NCBI RefSeq assembly: GCF_014645195.1
Contig: NZ_BMLK01000001.1
Span: 124,001 to 188,000, forward strand
Length of the DNA: 64,000 nt
Direction: 5' to 3'
Source: Novosphingobium indicum
GTDB taxonomy: Bacteria > Pseudomonadota > Alphaproteobacteria > Sphingomonadales > Sphingomonadaceae
A program made the translations under genes and the position numbers. Of the stretch, positions 1 through 8,811 are shown one piece after another (within the stretch, counting starts at the first letter, position 1; every line of letters starts with the position of its first letter). The notes beneath the pieces are model-generated. The model made no database searches and was not told the DNA's origin. It saw only the letters and a list, made by a program, of their open reading frames with translations.

Positions 1-1236
1 GATCTGCCGCAACCGGCCCGTGACCAGCGCCCTCTGACGAAGCAGCAAATCGGCGGAGACGGCTTCGGACAAGGTCTCCAGATCGTCGGGCGCGGCGGCC
101 GACATCGTTTCCAGCTCATCGTCGGCCATGGTCACGAACAGGACCACATGGCGCGAAACAAGTCGCGATATGCTCTCGATCATCAGCTCGGCATTTGTGG
201 GATCGCTGAAGTCCGAAAAGACGACGATCAGCGAGCGGCGCTGCAGGCGACCGGCCAGCGTTGCCAGCGCCAGCGTGAAGTTGGGTTCCTCGGTGCGGTA
301 TTCCAGCTCGGCGGCCGCACGCTGCAGCCGGTAGAATTCGCCCGATGCGGCAATGAAGGGCGTCTGCACTTCGGGATGACCGGCAAAGCCGAACAGCGAG
401 ACCCTGTCCCCTCCACGCAGCGCGACATAAGCCGTTGCCAGAGCGGCCGAAACCGCCCGGTCGAGCCGCGGCATACCCTGTATCGGTTCGCACATCGCCT
501 GCCCGCAATCGAAAGCGAAAACGATCTGGTTGTTGCGCTCGGTCTCGTATTCCTTGGCATAGAGATGGACGTGCTTGGCCGAAGCCTTCCAGTCGATGCG
601 CCGGCGGTCCATGCCCGGCTCGTACTCGGCCAGTGCTTCGAACTGCGTCCCCTCACCGCGGATACGCCGCGCGATCAGGCCGAACTGCGCGTCCTTGAGG
701 AAGGTCTGCAGTGCCGGCGAACGGACAGCGGCGATGTTGGGCCAGACCCGCACAGCCTCGTCGACGTCGCCCTCAAGCTGGCGCGCACCGAGCCCGAGCG
801 GGCCCGTCCAGCGCAGCCACGTGCGGCTTACTTGCCCGGTTCCACGGCGTGTCGCGCTGAAGCGCGCAGAGCCCTGCCAGTCATCGGTTTGCCTCTGGAG
901 ATCAAGCGTCATGCGCCCACCCGGTGCCAGCCGCGGATCGCAGGCAAGCGCCAGTTGCATCGCCGATGGACGCCCGCCGCTCAGCCGGACATGCGCGCCC
1001 ATGGCTTCGCTCGCGCCGACTTCGATATCACCCGGCACCGCAAGGCGAAGGTCTTCCAGCCGGCCAGCCAGCAGTGCATCGATCACGACCAGCGCCAGAA
1101 GGACAAGGCCTGCGAAAGGCGCGATCACCCACGCGTCCGGCCGGGTTGCGCCGATCACCAGCGCGACCGGCGCCGCCAGCACCAGCAGCACGGCGGCGCG
1201 AACGGTCGGAACAATCGGGGCGATGCCGCGGCGCAT
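1..1236 (-). CDS. DUF58 domain protein (left-edge partial)
   Basis: The reading frame opens at an ATG at 1236 and stays open to the left edge, giving 412 residues without a stop, so the C-terminus is outside the window. Two hydrophobic segments lie near residues 12-30 and 36-54. Around residues 195-225 it has the DUF58 signature GEGTQFE...YEPGMDRRRIDWKAS. DUF58 proteins carry a degenerate vWA-like domain and are almost always encoded next to a MoxR ATPase, as here: the moxR stop is 3 bp upstream. Presumed role: membrane-associated partner or client of MoxR in envelope homeostasis, as in Bacteroides/Francisella-type aerotolerance operons. That role is inferred from family context only. Confidence 0.92.
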   Translation of the reverse strand, partial: MRRGIAPIVPTVRAAVLLVLAAPVALVIGATRPDAWVIAPFAGLVLLALVVIDALLAGRLEDLRLAVPGDIEVGASEAMGAHVRLSGGRPSAMQLALACDPRLAPGGRMTLDLQRQTDDWQGSARFSATRRGTGQVSRTWLRWTGPLGLGARQLEGDVDEAVRVWPNIAAVRSPALQTFLKDAQFGLIARRIRGEGTQFEALAEYEPGMDRRRIDWKASAKHVHLYAKEYETERNNQIVFAFDCGQAMCEPIQGMPRLDRAVSAALATAYVALRGGDRVSLFGFAGHPEVQTPFIAASGEFYRLQRAAAELEYRTEEPNFTLALATLAGRLQRRSLIVVFSDFSDPTNAELMIESISRLVSRHVVLFVTMADDELETMSAAAPDDLETLSEAVSADLLLRQRALVTGRLRQI

Positions 1237-1239
1237 GTC

Positions 1240-2214
1240 CTAGCGGGGCGCCTCGGTCTGCTCGACCAGCTGGGCGACGAGCTGCTCGACCTGCTTGCCC
1301 TCGATCTCCGCAGCCGGGCTGAGCAGCAGGCGGTGGCGCAGCACGCTGCCGGCGAGTGCCTTGACGTCATCGGGCACGACATAGTCGCGGCCTTCGAGCG
1401 CAGCGCGAGCACGGGAGGCACCGGCCAGCAGGACGGCGGAACGCGGGCTGGCACCGGATGACAGATCCGGACTCTCGCGCGTCGCGCGTACCAGCCGGAC
1501 GACATAGTCGGTGACACTGGCGGAAAGGGTGACGCTTGCAACCGCTCGGGTGGCGGCGGCCAGAAGCTCCGGTGACGTCACGGCTTCGATCCCGAGTTCG
1601 GCCGGGCTCGGCGCTCCGCGATTCTCGCCGTAGCGGGCGACGATACGGCATTCTTCCTCGATGCTCGGATAGCCGACCAGCAGCTTGAACAGGAAACGGT
1701 CGAGCTGCGCTTCGGGCAGCGGATAGACGCCCTGGCTCTCGATCGGGTTCTGCGTCGCCACGACGGTGAAATGCTGCGGCAGTGTATGCGCCGTGCCGTC
1801 GAGCGTCACGCGGCGTTCCTGCATTGCCTCGAGCAAGGCCGCCTGCGTCTTGGGCGGTGTGCGGTTGATCTCGTCGGCCAGCAACAGGTCGCAGAAGATC
1901 GGGCCATGCGTCAGCGTGAACTGGCTGGTCTGGAAGTTGAACAGGTTCGAACCCAGAATATCGCCCGGCATCAGGTCCGGCGTGAACTGGATGCGCCCGA
2001 AATCGAGCCCCAGCGTCGCGGCAAAGCACTGCGCGAGGAAAGTCTTGGCGGTTCCCGGCGGACCTTCGAGCAGAACATGGCCGCGTGCCATCAGCGCGAT
2101 CAGCAGGTGATCGATGGTCTCGGCCTGACCCACCACGGCCTTGGCGATCTGCGCCCGGATCGCATCGGCAAGCGTCGCCACTTCGGGCAGACTGAGAGAT
2201 TGGGACTCGGTCAT
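1240..2214 (-). CDS. MoxR family AAA+ ATPase
   Basis: 324 residues. Walker A is GPPGTAKT, Walker B is [14 protein letters not shown], and sensor 1 lies in [11 protein letters not shown], the hallmark arrangement of MoxR/RavA-type AAA+ proteins. Family members act as chaperone-like ATPases that mature or activate vWA/DUF58 partner proteins. The ATG at 2214 overlaps the stop of the upstream DUF4350 gene as ATGA, which fixes the start and suggests translational coupling. DUF58 follows after 3 bp. The substrate is not visible from sequence. Confidence 0.95.
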   Translation of the reverse strand: MTESQSLSLPEVATLADAIRAQIAKAVVGQAETIDHLLIALMARGHVLLEGPPGTAKTFLAQCFAATLGLDFGRIQFTPDLMPGDILGSNLFNFQTSQFTLTHGPIFCDLLLADEINRTPPKTQAALLEAMQERRVTLDGTAHTLPQHFTVVATQNPIESQGVYPLPEAQLDRFLFKLLVGYPSIEEECRIVARYGENRGAPSPAELGIEAVTSPELLAAATRAVASVTLSASVTDYVVRLVRATRESPDLSSGASPRSAVLLAGASRARAALEGRDYVVPDDVKALAGSVLRHRLLLSPAAEIEGKQVEQLVAQLVEQTEAPR

Positions 2215-3536
2215 CGCATCAGCATCCTTTCGAGCGCATGGAGATCGCGCGCGGCTTTCAGGAGATCGTGCGGACGCCGCGCCGCTTTCAGGCGCGCGAC
2301 GATCGCGGTAAAGGGTTCGGCATCGTCGTGGCGAGCGGCCAGCGCGCGGTCTATTGCCTCGCCGGCTTCCTCGGGATCGAGCGTGCGCGGCAGAGCGAGC
2401 GCCTGCATCAGCCGCTCCCGCGAGCGCTCGGCATAGGGTCCGGCGAGCAAGTGCAGTCGGCCCGACCGGCGAACGAGACCCGCCGCGTTCGCAACCAGGG
2501 CGCGCTTGCCGAAAGCTATCGCGCGGTCCGGCGCAAAGGGCGGACCGAAACGCAGGAAGGCGCGCCATCCGACAATGACCGCTGCCAGCAGCAGGCAGAG
2601 GGTCGCCGCGAGAAACGGCGGCGTGAAAGCCAGCGTGAGCAGGTTGTTTGACCGCCCCAGCCCGTTAAGCGTCAGGTCGAACAGAACGGACCCGCCGTCA
2701 TCGACTTCCATCGCCGGCACCAGAACATCAAGCAGCTGCGCGCTGGAGCGGCTTGCCATACCGTAATTGTTGAACAGGTCCGGCTCAAAGACGACCACAA
2801 GCGGATAGAGATCCTCGTCTTCGCCCGAATGAAGCACCCGGTCGCGCGCCAACGGCTCGAGGCCCGGATAGTACCCGCCGTCATCCATGAACCCCGCAAG
2901 CGTTATGTTGTCTCGTGCGCCCGCAATAAGCTGAACCAGATCGGTCCCACCGCCGCTCTGGATATGCTTGCTGTCGGGCAAAAGCCCGCTCAATCCGACA
3001 CCGTGCCATCGCCCTGGACCTTCGGACTTGGTGAATTGGCTTCCCCGTACCGAAAGCGTGTCGAGAAAGCCTTCCCAGTGCGGCGGCTGAACGCCGCCGA
3101 GGCTTACCCAGCCCTTCTTTGCCTCGGTCTGATCCTTTGCCGGCGGCATTTCTATCCACTTCGGCAAGATCACGAGGGTCGGCCCCGTGTAGCGGCGAGC
3201 GGAGACGATCTTCTCGATCTCCTTGCCGTCGGCGAAGGCTGGCGGGGTAAGCACGAGCAGCCCGGCCTTGTCGAGCGCTCCCTCGTTGCGGACCTGCCGG
3301 ACGGCATATCCCCGCCGGTCGAGATAGTCGGCCATGGCGGCATAGCCTGTCACGCCCTTGCTCGCGGCGTGGGCCTTGCCGTTGTTGGGAGACCCCATGC
3401 CGGCACCTGTGCCGATCATCCAGAGCAGAGCGACGAACAGCAAGGTGCCGATCAGCACGATGGCAAGCACCGACCGCCGCGAAAACGGATTAGCGCCGAC
3501 AGCTATGTCATGACTGGGTGCGAGAGCAGTGCTCAT
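2211..3536 (-). CDS. DUF4350 domain membrane protein
   Basis: 441 residues, with a transmembrane helix near residues 22-42 and a second hydrophobic stretch near 300-328. Between them is a soluble region resembling a glutamine-amidotransferase-like/GATase fold ([18 protein letters not shown] start), typical of DUF4350. It overlaps the preceding DUF4129 gene by ATGA (3533-3536) and the following moxR by ATGA, so the set is one translationally coupled operon. The function is unknown. The position between DUF4129 and MoxR is the usual one in such envelope operons. Confidence 0.88.
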   Translation of the reverse strand: MSTALAPSHDIAVGANPFSRRSVLAIVLIGTLLFVALLWMIGTGAGMGSPNNGKAHAASKGVTGYAAMADYLDRRGYAVRQVRNEGALDKAGLLVLTPPAFADGKEIEKIVSARRYTGPTLVILPKWIEMPPAKDQTEAKKGWVSLGGVQPPHWEGFLDTLSVRGSQFTKSEGPGRWHGVGLSGLLPDSKHIQSGGGTDLVQLIAGARDNITLAGFMDDGGYYPGLEPLARDRVLHSGEDEDLYPLVVVFEPDLFNNYGMASRSSAQLLDVLVPAMEVDDGGSVLFDLTLNGLGRSNNLLTLAFTPPFLAATLCLLLAAVIVGWRAFLRFGPPFAPDRAIAFGKRALVANAAGLVRRSGRLHLLAGPYAERSRERLMQALALPRTLDPEEAGEAIDRALAARHDDAEPFTAIVARLKAARRPHDLLKAARDLHALERMLMR

Positions 3537-4243
3537 GCCGGCAGCTCTATGCGGGCGAAGTCGGCATAGGCCGAGCGGGCCGCCGCCCAGTCCTGCGCAT
3601 CCAGATCGCGCAAGGCGAAAAGGCAGCGCTCGACCCGTTCGGCGATGGTGTTGAAAGCGCTACGCCCGGCCTCGGGCAGCATCGGCAGCACGGCAATCTC
3701 GCGCGCGGTGGATGCCGGTATGACCCAGTCCGGCCGCGCATCGGCAATCTGGCGCACGCTTCGTTGCAACAGCAGGTGCGTCGCTTCGGCATAGCGCCCC
3801 TCGGACGCGAGCCTGTCGGCGTCCTCAAGCAGCGCCACCGCCTGAAAGCGGTTCGGAGCCCAATGCTCTGCTTCCTCCTCCGCGTTTGGATTGCGCAGGC
3901 GCCGGTTCATGATCATCGGTGCGAACACGCGCCACAGCAGAAACAGCAACAGCAGAACGCCCGCGACGATCAGCACCCACTGGAACACCGGCCAGGACAT
4001 GCCGAGCAGCCGCCCGATCGGGGCGAAAATCGCCTCCAGGGCTCGGCCGATAGCCTGGAGCCATTCGGGTATTTGCGGAAGTTCAGGAGTCTTGGGCGGG
4101 GGCAACGGCGCATACTGGATATCGGCGGCGTGGCGCACGGCTTCCCAGTCGCTGGCAGCATCGCGGGCCGCAGCCGCATTCTCTATCTGACCGCCTGCAA
4201 CCGTCACGGCGACGTGCTTGGCATGGCGCATCAGCGCACGCAA
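3533..4243 (-). CDS. DUF4129 domain membrane protein
   Basis: 236 residues, with one transmembrane helix near 84-106 preceded by a proline-rich stretch. The C-terminal half has the DUF4129-like helical pattern (EGRYAEATHLLLQRSVRQI, then a segment around STAREIA). Start choice: a TTG at 4243 lies 5 nt after GGAG, whereas the first in-frame ATG (4231) has the GGAG 17 nt upstream, so I prefer TTG. It is the first gene of the DUF4129-DUF4350-moxR-DUF58 set, 47 bp downstream of pheA. Function unknown; probably a structural member of the MoxR-associated membrane complex. Confidence 0.85.
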   Translation of the reverse strand: MRALMRHAKHVAVTVAGGQIENAAAARDAASDWEAVRHAADIQYAPLPPPKTPELPQIPEWLQAIGRALEAIFAPIGRLLGMSWPVFQWVLIVAGVLLLLFLLWRVFAPMIMNRRLRNPNAEEEAEHWAPNRFQAVALLEDADRLASEGRYAEATHLLLQRSVRQIADARPDWVIPASTAREIAVLPMLPEAGRSAFNTIAERVERCLFALRDLDAQDWAAARSAYADFARIELPA

Positions 4244-4290
4244 GCATGCTCCACGGTGAATCTCTTGTAATCGCTGCGCTTCGTGCGCGC

Positions 4291-5184
4291 TCAGCCGCGC
4301 GGACGGGCCTGACGGTAAGTCCCGAGCGGGCGCACGTACTTGCAGTGGAAGGCCAGTTCCTGCAGCGCCAGATCGACGCGCGGGTCGCCCGGCGCGCCTT
4401 CGATATCGGCGTAGAAGGTCGATGCGGCAAAGCTGGCGCCGGTCTGGTAGCTTTCCAGCTTGGTCATGTTCACGCCGTTGGTCGCGAACCCGCCAAGTGC
4501 CTTGTAGAGCGCGGCGGGAATGTTGCGGACCTCGAAGATGAACGTGGTCATCGCCGGCTGACCTTCCAGCATGAACGGGTCCAGCGGCTCCTTCGCCAGC
4601 ACCACGAAACGCGTGGTGTTGTCGGCGGCATCCTCGACGTTTTCGTCGATAACCTTGAGGTCGTAGAGCTCCGCCGCGAGCTTGGGCGCGATCGCGCAGG
4701 CCTGCGAATCACCCTGCTCACGCACGAAAGCGGCAGCGCCGGCGGTGTCGGCATAGGACATCGGCACGATGCCGCGCTCGCGCAGGTAATGGCGCGACTG
4801 GCCCAGTGCCTGCGGGTGGCTGTAGGCTGCCTTGAACGGGCCACCGCCCAGCCCCATCAGCGCATGGTGGATCGACATGAAATGCTCGCCGACGATAGAA
4901 AGCCCGCTTTCCGGCAGCAGGAAATGGATGTCGGCCACGCGGCCGTGCTGCGAATTCTCGATGGGAATGATGGCCCGCTCGGCACGCCCTTCCTTCACGG
5001 CATCCAGCGCATCCTCAAAGGAAAAACACGGCAAAGGCAGACAGTCGGGGTCATATTCGAGCGCCGCACGGTGCGAGTTGCAGCCGGGCGCACCCTGCAG
5101 CGCGACGGCGCGGGTGCGATCTGCGGTAGCGGCCTCACCCATGCGGGCGACGAGTTCCAGAGCGGGTCCAGGATACGAATGCAT
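4291..5184 (-). CDS. pheA: Prephenate dehydratase
   Basis: 297 residues. Converts prephenate to phenylpyruvate for phenylalanine synthesis. The N-terminal PDT domain (about 25-200) has the IENSQHG segment at 75-81 and the catalytic TRF motif at 191-193. A C-terminal ACT domain (about 205-285, GGFATNGVNMTKLES) is the usual phenylalanine-binding regulatory module. This is the monofunctional form, without fused chorismate mutase, as in most Alphaproteobacteria. The ATG at 5184 is preferred over an upstream extension because family homology begins shortly after it. Divergent from the cytochrome c gene. Confidence 0.95.
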   Translation of the reverse strand: MHSYPGPALELVARMGEAATADRTRAVALQGAPGCNSHRAALEYDPDCLPLPCFSFEDALDAVKEGRAERAIIPIENSQHGRVADIHFLLPESGLSIVGEHFMSIHHALMGLGGGPFKAAYSHPQALGQSRHYLRERGIVPMSYADTAGAAAFVREQGDSQACAIAPKLAAELYDLKVIDENVEDAADNTTRFVVLAKEPLDPFMLEGQPAMTTFIFEVRNIPAALYKALGGFATNGVNMTKLESYQTGASFAASTFYADIEGAPGDPRVDLALQELAFHCKYVRPLGTYRQARPRG

Positions 5185-5229
5185 GATGGGAGCGCGCTTA
5201 AGCGGCCACGGCGATATCCGCAATGGCTC

Positions 5230-5258
5230 TTGCACTCCGCGCGAGCCGACACTAGAGC
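5230..5258 (+). promoter_or_regulatory. Candidate sigma70 promoter for the cytochrome c gene
   Basis: TTGCAC (5230-5235), a 17-nt spacer, and TAGAGC (5253-5258), about 45 nt before the ATG at 5304. The -10 resembles the TAGAGG and TAAGGG boxes proposed here for tRNA-Gln and rpmB. Inferred from pattern only. Confidence 0.45.
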
Positions 5259-5303
5259 GCGTGCGATCCGAATGAGATAACATTCACCGCGGGGCATGCA
5301 CGA

Positions 5304-5969
5304 ATGGACGATCGTTTCAACACCATTGCCGGCTGGGCACTTTTTGCCGGCATCGTCGGGCTTGGCCTGAGCATTGTCAGTTCGCAGTACTTCAAGGCTG
5401 ACAAGCACGAACGTCCGGAAACGATGGGTTATGCCATCGAGGGCGTCGCTGAAGAAGGTGAAGGCAGCAAGGAAGAGCCCTTTGCCAACCTTCTGGCCGT
5501 TGCCGACGTCGCCAAGGGCGAAGCCGTCTTCGCCAAGTGCAAGTCGTGCCACACCATCAACGAAGGCGGCGCCAACGGCATCGGCCCGAACCTGCATGGC
5601 GTAGTGGGCGAGGTGATCGGCAAGGGTGTTGGCGGTTTCGCTTTCTCCGACGCGCTCAAGAGCGTGGGCGGCGAGTGGACCTTCGACAAGCTCAACGAGT
5701 GGCTGAAGAGCCCCAAGGCCTTCGCACCGGGCACCAAGATGACTTTTGCCGGCCTTTCCAAGCCGCAGGACCGCGCCGACCTCGTCGCGTACCTCAACAC
5801 GCAGGGCTCGAACCTGCCGCTGCCCGAGCCGGTAACGGAAGAGGCAGCGCCGGCAGAGGGTGACGCCGCCACGGCCGAAGGCGAGGACGCCGAAGCTGCC
5901 GCACCGGAAGGTGAAGCCGCCGCCGAAGGCGAGGCTCCGGCCGAAGAGGCAGCCGCACCGGCCGCCTGA
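5304..5969 (+). CDS. Membrane-anchored class I cytochrome c
   Basis: 221 residues. An uncleaved N-terminal helix (about 10-27) anchors the protein. A single heme motif CKSCH is at 79-83, and Met146 in GTKMTF is the likely axial ligand, as in mitochondrial-type cytochromes c552/CycM. Such proteins carry electrons from the bc1 complex to terminal oxidases in the periplasm. After about residue 177 the protein ends in a low-complexity Ala/Glu/Pro-rich acidic tail to 221, outside the heme fold. The gene is monocistronic, followed by a strong terminator at 5999-6046. Confidence 0.94.
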   Translation: MDDRFNTIAGWALFAGIVGLGLSIVSSQYFKADKHERPETMGYAIEGVAEEGEGSKEEPFANLLAVADVAKGEAVFAKCKSCHTINEGGANGIGPNLHGVVGEVIGKGVGGFAFSDALKSVGGEWTFDKLNEWLKSPKAFAPGTKMTFAGLSKPQDRADLVAYLNTQGSNLPLPEPVTEEAAPAEGDAATAEGEDAEAAAPEGEAAAEGEAPAEEAAAPAA

Positions 5970-5998
5970 ATGCAATTCTGAAATCCGGCATTGCCGGT

Positions 5999-6046
5999 CG
6001 AAAACGGTCCGCAGGCGCCACCGAGTCGCCTTGCGGATCGTTTTCG
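5999..6046 (+). terminator. Rho-independent terminator after cytochrome c
   Basis: A long inverted repeat with arms 5999-6017 and 6027-6046 and loop 6018-6026. There is one bulge and one wobble, and the stem base is AAAAC/GTTTT, so it can act on both strands between the convergent cytochrome c and rlmE genes. Confidence 0.75.
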
Positions 6047-6095
6047 TTAGGGGCCGAGGCAGCGCGGTACTGCAAGCGCTACCTCGTTAGACCTC

Positions 6096-6755
6096 TCAGC
6101 CCTTGAAGCCCTTGGCGATCACGTACCACTCCGACGAATCCTTGCGGCTCGCCGGAGGTTTGGCGTGCTTGACGCTGGTGAAGTGGCGCTTGAGCAGACC
6201 GAGGAGTTCGGTGTCGGTGCCCCCCGCGAGCACCTTGGCGACGAAGGTCCCGCCCGGCGCCAGCGCCTGGATCGCGAAGTCGGCCGCGGTTTCCACCAGG
6301 CCCATCGTGCGCAGGTGGTCGGTCTGCTTGTGACCGACGGTGTTCGCCGCCATGTCGGAAAGTACCAGATCTGGCGGACCATCCAGAGCGCCTTCCAGCG
6401 CTGCCGGGGCCTCATCCGCCATGAAGTCCATCTCGAAAATGGTGACACCTTCGATCGGATCCGTCGGTAGAAGGTCGATCCCCACGACTTTCGCCTTGGG
6501 GCATTTCAACCGCAGGACCTGGCTCCAGCCGCCGGGGGCAATGCCGAGGTCGACGGCGCGCTCCACGCCCTTGAACAGGCCGAACTTCTCGTCGAGCTCG
6601 ATCAGCTTGTAGGCGGCACGGCTGCGGTACCCGTCAGCCTTGGCCTTTTTTACGTATGGATCGTTGATTTGGCGCTGCAGCCACCGCGCCGAACTCGTCG
6701 TGCGCTTCTTCGCGGTGCGAAGTTTCTCGCCGGGATTGCGTCCGGACCGGGTCAT
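6096..6755 (-). CDS. rlmE: 23S rRNA (uridine(2552)-2'-O)-methyltransferase
   Basis: 219 residues, RrmJ/FtsJ family, which 2'-O-methylates U2552 of 23S rRNA. The SAM-binding segment DLGIAPGGWSQ is at about 69-79. The catalytic K-D-K-E tetrad of the family is visible as K50 (RSRAAYK), D134 (VLSDMAAN), K174 (FVAKVL) and E209 (SSEWY). The basic N-terminal 25 residues are typical of alphaproteobacterial forms. It starts 13 bp after the ppx stop and is presumably cotranscribed with it. Confidence 0.95.
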   Translation of the reverse strand: MTRSGRNPGEKLRTAKKRTTSSARWLQRQINDPYVKKAKADGYRSRAAYKLIELDEKFGLFKGVERAVDLGIAPGGWSQVLRLKCPKAKVVGIDLLPTDPIEGVTIFEMDFMADEAPAALEGALDGPPDLVLSDMAANTVGHKQTDHLRTMGLVETAADFAIQALAPGGTFVAKVLAGGTDTELLGLLKRHFTSVKHAKPPASRKDSSEWYVIAKGFKG

Positions 6756-6768
6756 CGTTTCCACTTTC

Positions 6769-8091
6769 TCATCGCGAGGCCACCGCGCGGCGTACGCCTG
6801 CACTCGTGGTCCTCGATGCGTGCCCGCGACCATGTCCGTGCGAGGCGATCAGGCTACGCAGGATACCTTCGCGTATCCCGCGATCCGCCACACCGAGGCG
6901 CCCGGCCGGCCAAAGATCGAGAATCGCCTCGAGAATCGCACACCCTGCAACCACGAGATCGGCTCTCTCACGTCCGATACAATTCACTTCGCGCCGGTCC
7001 TCCACCGCCATGGAAGAGAGACGGCTGCTGATCTTGCGCATCGATTCGGCCGGAACGATCAATCCGTCCACCATGCGCCGGTCGTATTGCGGCAATTCGA
7101 GATGCAGGCTGGCCAGTGTCGTGACGGTGCCACTGGTCCCCAGCAGACGAAGCGGACCGTCCTGCCCCGCGTTCTCACGCGCCGGGGACACCCGCTTGGA
7201 AAAGGCAGAGAAGCTTTCCGCAACCAGGCTGTGCATGTGGCGATAGCGTTCGAGCCTGTCCTCCAGCGTATGGCCTTCCGGACCACAGCTTTCCGTCAGC
7301 GACACGACACCCCAAGGGACACTCTGCCAGTCGAGAATGCGCGGAACGGTGCCGGTGCTCTCGATCAGCACCAGTTCGGTCGATCCACCGCCGATATCGA
7401 AGATCATTGCCGGGCCGAGGCCGTCCTCCAGAAGCACGTGGCAGCCCAGCACGGCCAGCCGCGCTTCCTCGCGCGCGCTGATGATGTCGAGCGCAATCCC
7501 CGTTTCGCGGCGCACGCGCTCGATGAATTCCGGCCCGTTCTCGGCCCGGCGGCAAGCTTCAGTCGCGACCGAGCGGGCAAGGAAGACATTGCGGCGCTTC
7601 AGCTTTTCCGCACAGACGCGCAGTGCCGCGAGGGTACGATCCATCGCCTCGTCGGACAGTCGGCCCGACTGGGCCAGCCCTTCGCCCAGCCGCACGACGC
7701 GGCTGAAGGCATCGATCACCGTGAAGTTCTCGCCGGAAGGCCGCGCGATCAGCAGACGGCAATTGTTCGTGCCGAGATCGATGGCCGCATACGACTGGCG
7801 CGGCGGCCCCTGCCGTGGCGGCCCATCCTTCGACTGATTGTTGTGGAGTGAGGCGGGCTGCGACTGGCCCTGCCGTGTTTCATCCGGCCCCACAGAGGCC
7901 GGTACACTGTTGTCATTGTATTCGCGCGGCGCTGCGTCTGCCTTCTGCGTCGGCGCTTCCCGCTGGGGACGCCCCTTCGCCTTGCCTGTTCCGGGAACCG
8001 ACGGGCGTGACTTGCCCCTCCGGCCCTTGCGCCGCCGCCGCTGGCGGCCCGGTCCATCGACTTTCGCTGCCGGCGGATCGTGCTCCGCCAT
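6769..8091 (-). CDS. ppx: Exopolyphosphatase / pppGpp phosphohydrolase family protein (Ppx/GppA)
   Basis: 440 residues. The ASKHA-fold Ppx/GppA domain starts near residue 98 with YAAIDLGTNNCRLLIA. It contains the conserved ARSVATEACRRA segment with the catalytic Glu, the phosphate-loop DIGGGSTEL, and GTSGTVTTLA. It lacks the C-terminal HD extension of long Ppx proteins. The first about 97 residues are a basic (RQRRRRKGRRG) then Gln/Pro-rich segment with no visible fold, probably disordered and possibly RNA- or polyphosphate-binding. It precedes rlmE in the same operon. Ppx versus GppA activity cannot be told from sequence. Confidence 0.92.
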   Translation of the reverse strand: MAEHDPPAAKVDGPGRQRRRRKGRRGKSRPSVPGTGKAKGRPQREAPTQKADAAPREYNDNSVPASVGPDETRQGQSQPASLHNNQSKDGPPRQGPPRQSYAAIDLGTNNCRLLIARPSGENFTVIDAFSRVVRLGEGLAQSGRLSDEAMDRTLAALRVCAEKLKRRNVFLARSVATEACRRAENGPEFIERVRRETGIALDIISAREEARLAVLGCHVLLEDGLGPAMIFDIGGGSTELVLIESTGTVPRILDWQSVPWGVVSLTESCGPEGHTLEDRLERYRHMHSLVAESFSAFSKRVSPARENAGQDGPLRLLGTSGTVTTLASLHLELPQYDRRMVDGLIVPAESMRKISSRLSSMAVEDRREVNCIGRERADLVVAGCAILEAILDLWPAGRLGVADRGIREGILRSLIASHGHGRGHASRTTSAGVRRAVASR

Positions 8092-8207
8092 GGTATCAAT
8101 ACTCGTTTATCTCATCCCGCCACCATCGGACGGGCACCTGACACCGATGCTAACGACCTGCGACGAAAGGAGCAAGAGCGCCCGGTGAACGGATCGCGGC
8201 AAGATGC

Positions 8208-8236
8208 TTGACCCGAATCGCAACCGCCTCTAGAGG
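8208..8236 (+). promoter_or_regulatory. Candidate sigma70 promoter of tRNA-Gln
   Basis: TTGACC (8208-8213), exactly 17 nt of spacer, and TAGAGG (8231-8236). Initiation about 7 nt downstream would fall just before the tRNA 5' end at 8249. Confidence 0.6.
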
Positions 8237-8248
8237 GGCGCCCTCCGG

Positions 8249-8322
8249 TGCCCCGTCGTCTAATGGTAAGACTACGGATTCTGATTCCGTCTATCGAGGT
8301 TCGAATCCTCGCGGGGCATCCA
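8249..8322 (+). tRNA. tRNA-Gln (anticodon CTG)
   Basis: A 74-nt cloverleaf. Acceptor stem TGCCCCG pairs with CGGGGCA (8312-8318), with discriminator T at 8319 and CCA encoded at 8320-8322. The anticodon stem ACGGA/TCCGT encloses loop TTCTGAT with anticodon CTG, which reads CAG. The T arm is CGAGG-TTCGAAT-CCTCG. The gene stands alone, with no integrase or attachment-site duplication beside it. Confidence 0.97.
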
Positions 8323-8811
8323 GTCTCCCTTACAATCCAGAAGATGTGCTCTCGCTCGGGAGCTATCAGTACGCCTGCAAAGCAGGCTGCGCGGACACAG
8401 ATCGCAGGTGCGATGGCGAATCGATGCTGCTGCGCACGCTCCTCTGATCGGCGGCAGGATGCCGATTTCGATAGAGGTATCGATGTGGGGCGCCGGGACG
8501 TCCCGCCGTCGGGACTTTTGTCACGGGTCTCTCGCACTACCGTCAAAAATGGGCGGATTCCCGGGCATTGGGCTCTTCACCTGAAAGAAACCAAGTTTCT
8601 TCGCAGGGCCTTACGCCGCAGCGTGCAGGAGTGCTTCGTCGACAACCATGCCTGCCTCGTGCCGGTGGACGCGCGCCACGGAAGGCCGCGCTTGCAACCA
8701 GCCGGTTGTCAGCAAACCCAGCAATTATCCTTAACGGCGCGAATGCCGGATTTAAGCCCCCCGTGAACAATGCCGATCCCGCGAACATCAGCGCAACAGG
8801 GATCAAAAAAA
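8323..8811 (+). other. Intergenic stretch without a supported gene
   Basis: 489 bases between tRNA-Gln and the TonB receptor. I see no credible coding frame. It holds a GCCTGC-AAA-GCAGGC hairpin at 8373-8387 and a terminator-like hairpin at 8500-8519. The 3' part should contain the receptor promoter, but I could not pick out a convincing Fur-type site. Confidence 0.6.
8500..8519 (+). terminator. Possible terminator downstream of tRNA-Gln
   Basis: Stem GTCCCG (8500-8505) and CGGGAC (8510-8515) with a 4-nt loop, followed by TTTT. It lies about 180 nt past the tRNA, so the link to that transcript is tentative. Confidence 0.4.

Noticed and set aside
148..1461. Long plus-strand frame opposite DUF58/moxR
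   Set aside because: Arg/His-rich nonsense composition, crosses the junction of two recognised minus-strand genes.
8249..8322. tRNA-Gln as an integration site for an island
   Set aside because: No integrase, direct repeat of the 3' end, or foreign-looking cargo downstream.
8208..8447. Small frame across tRNA-Gln
   Set aside because: It overlaps a complete tRNA and its promoter; no SD or homology.
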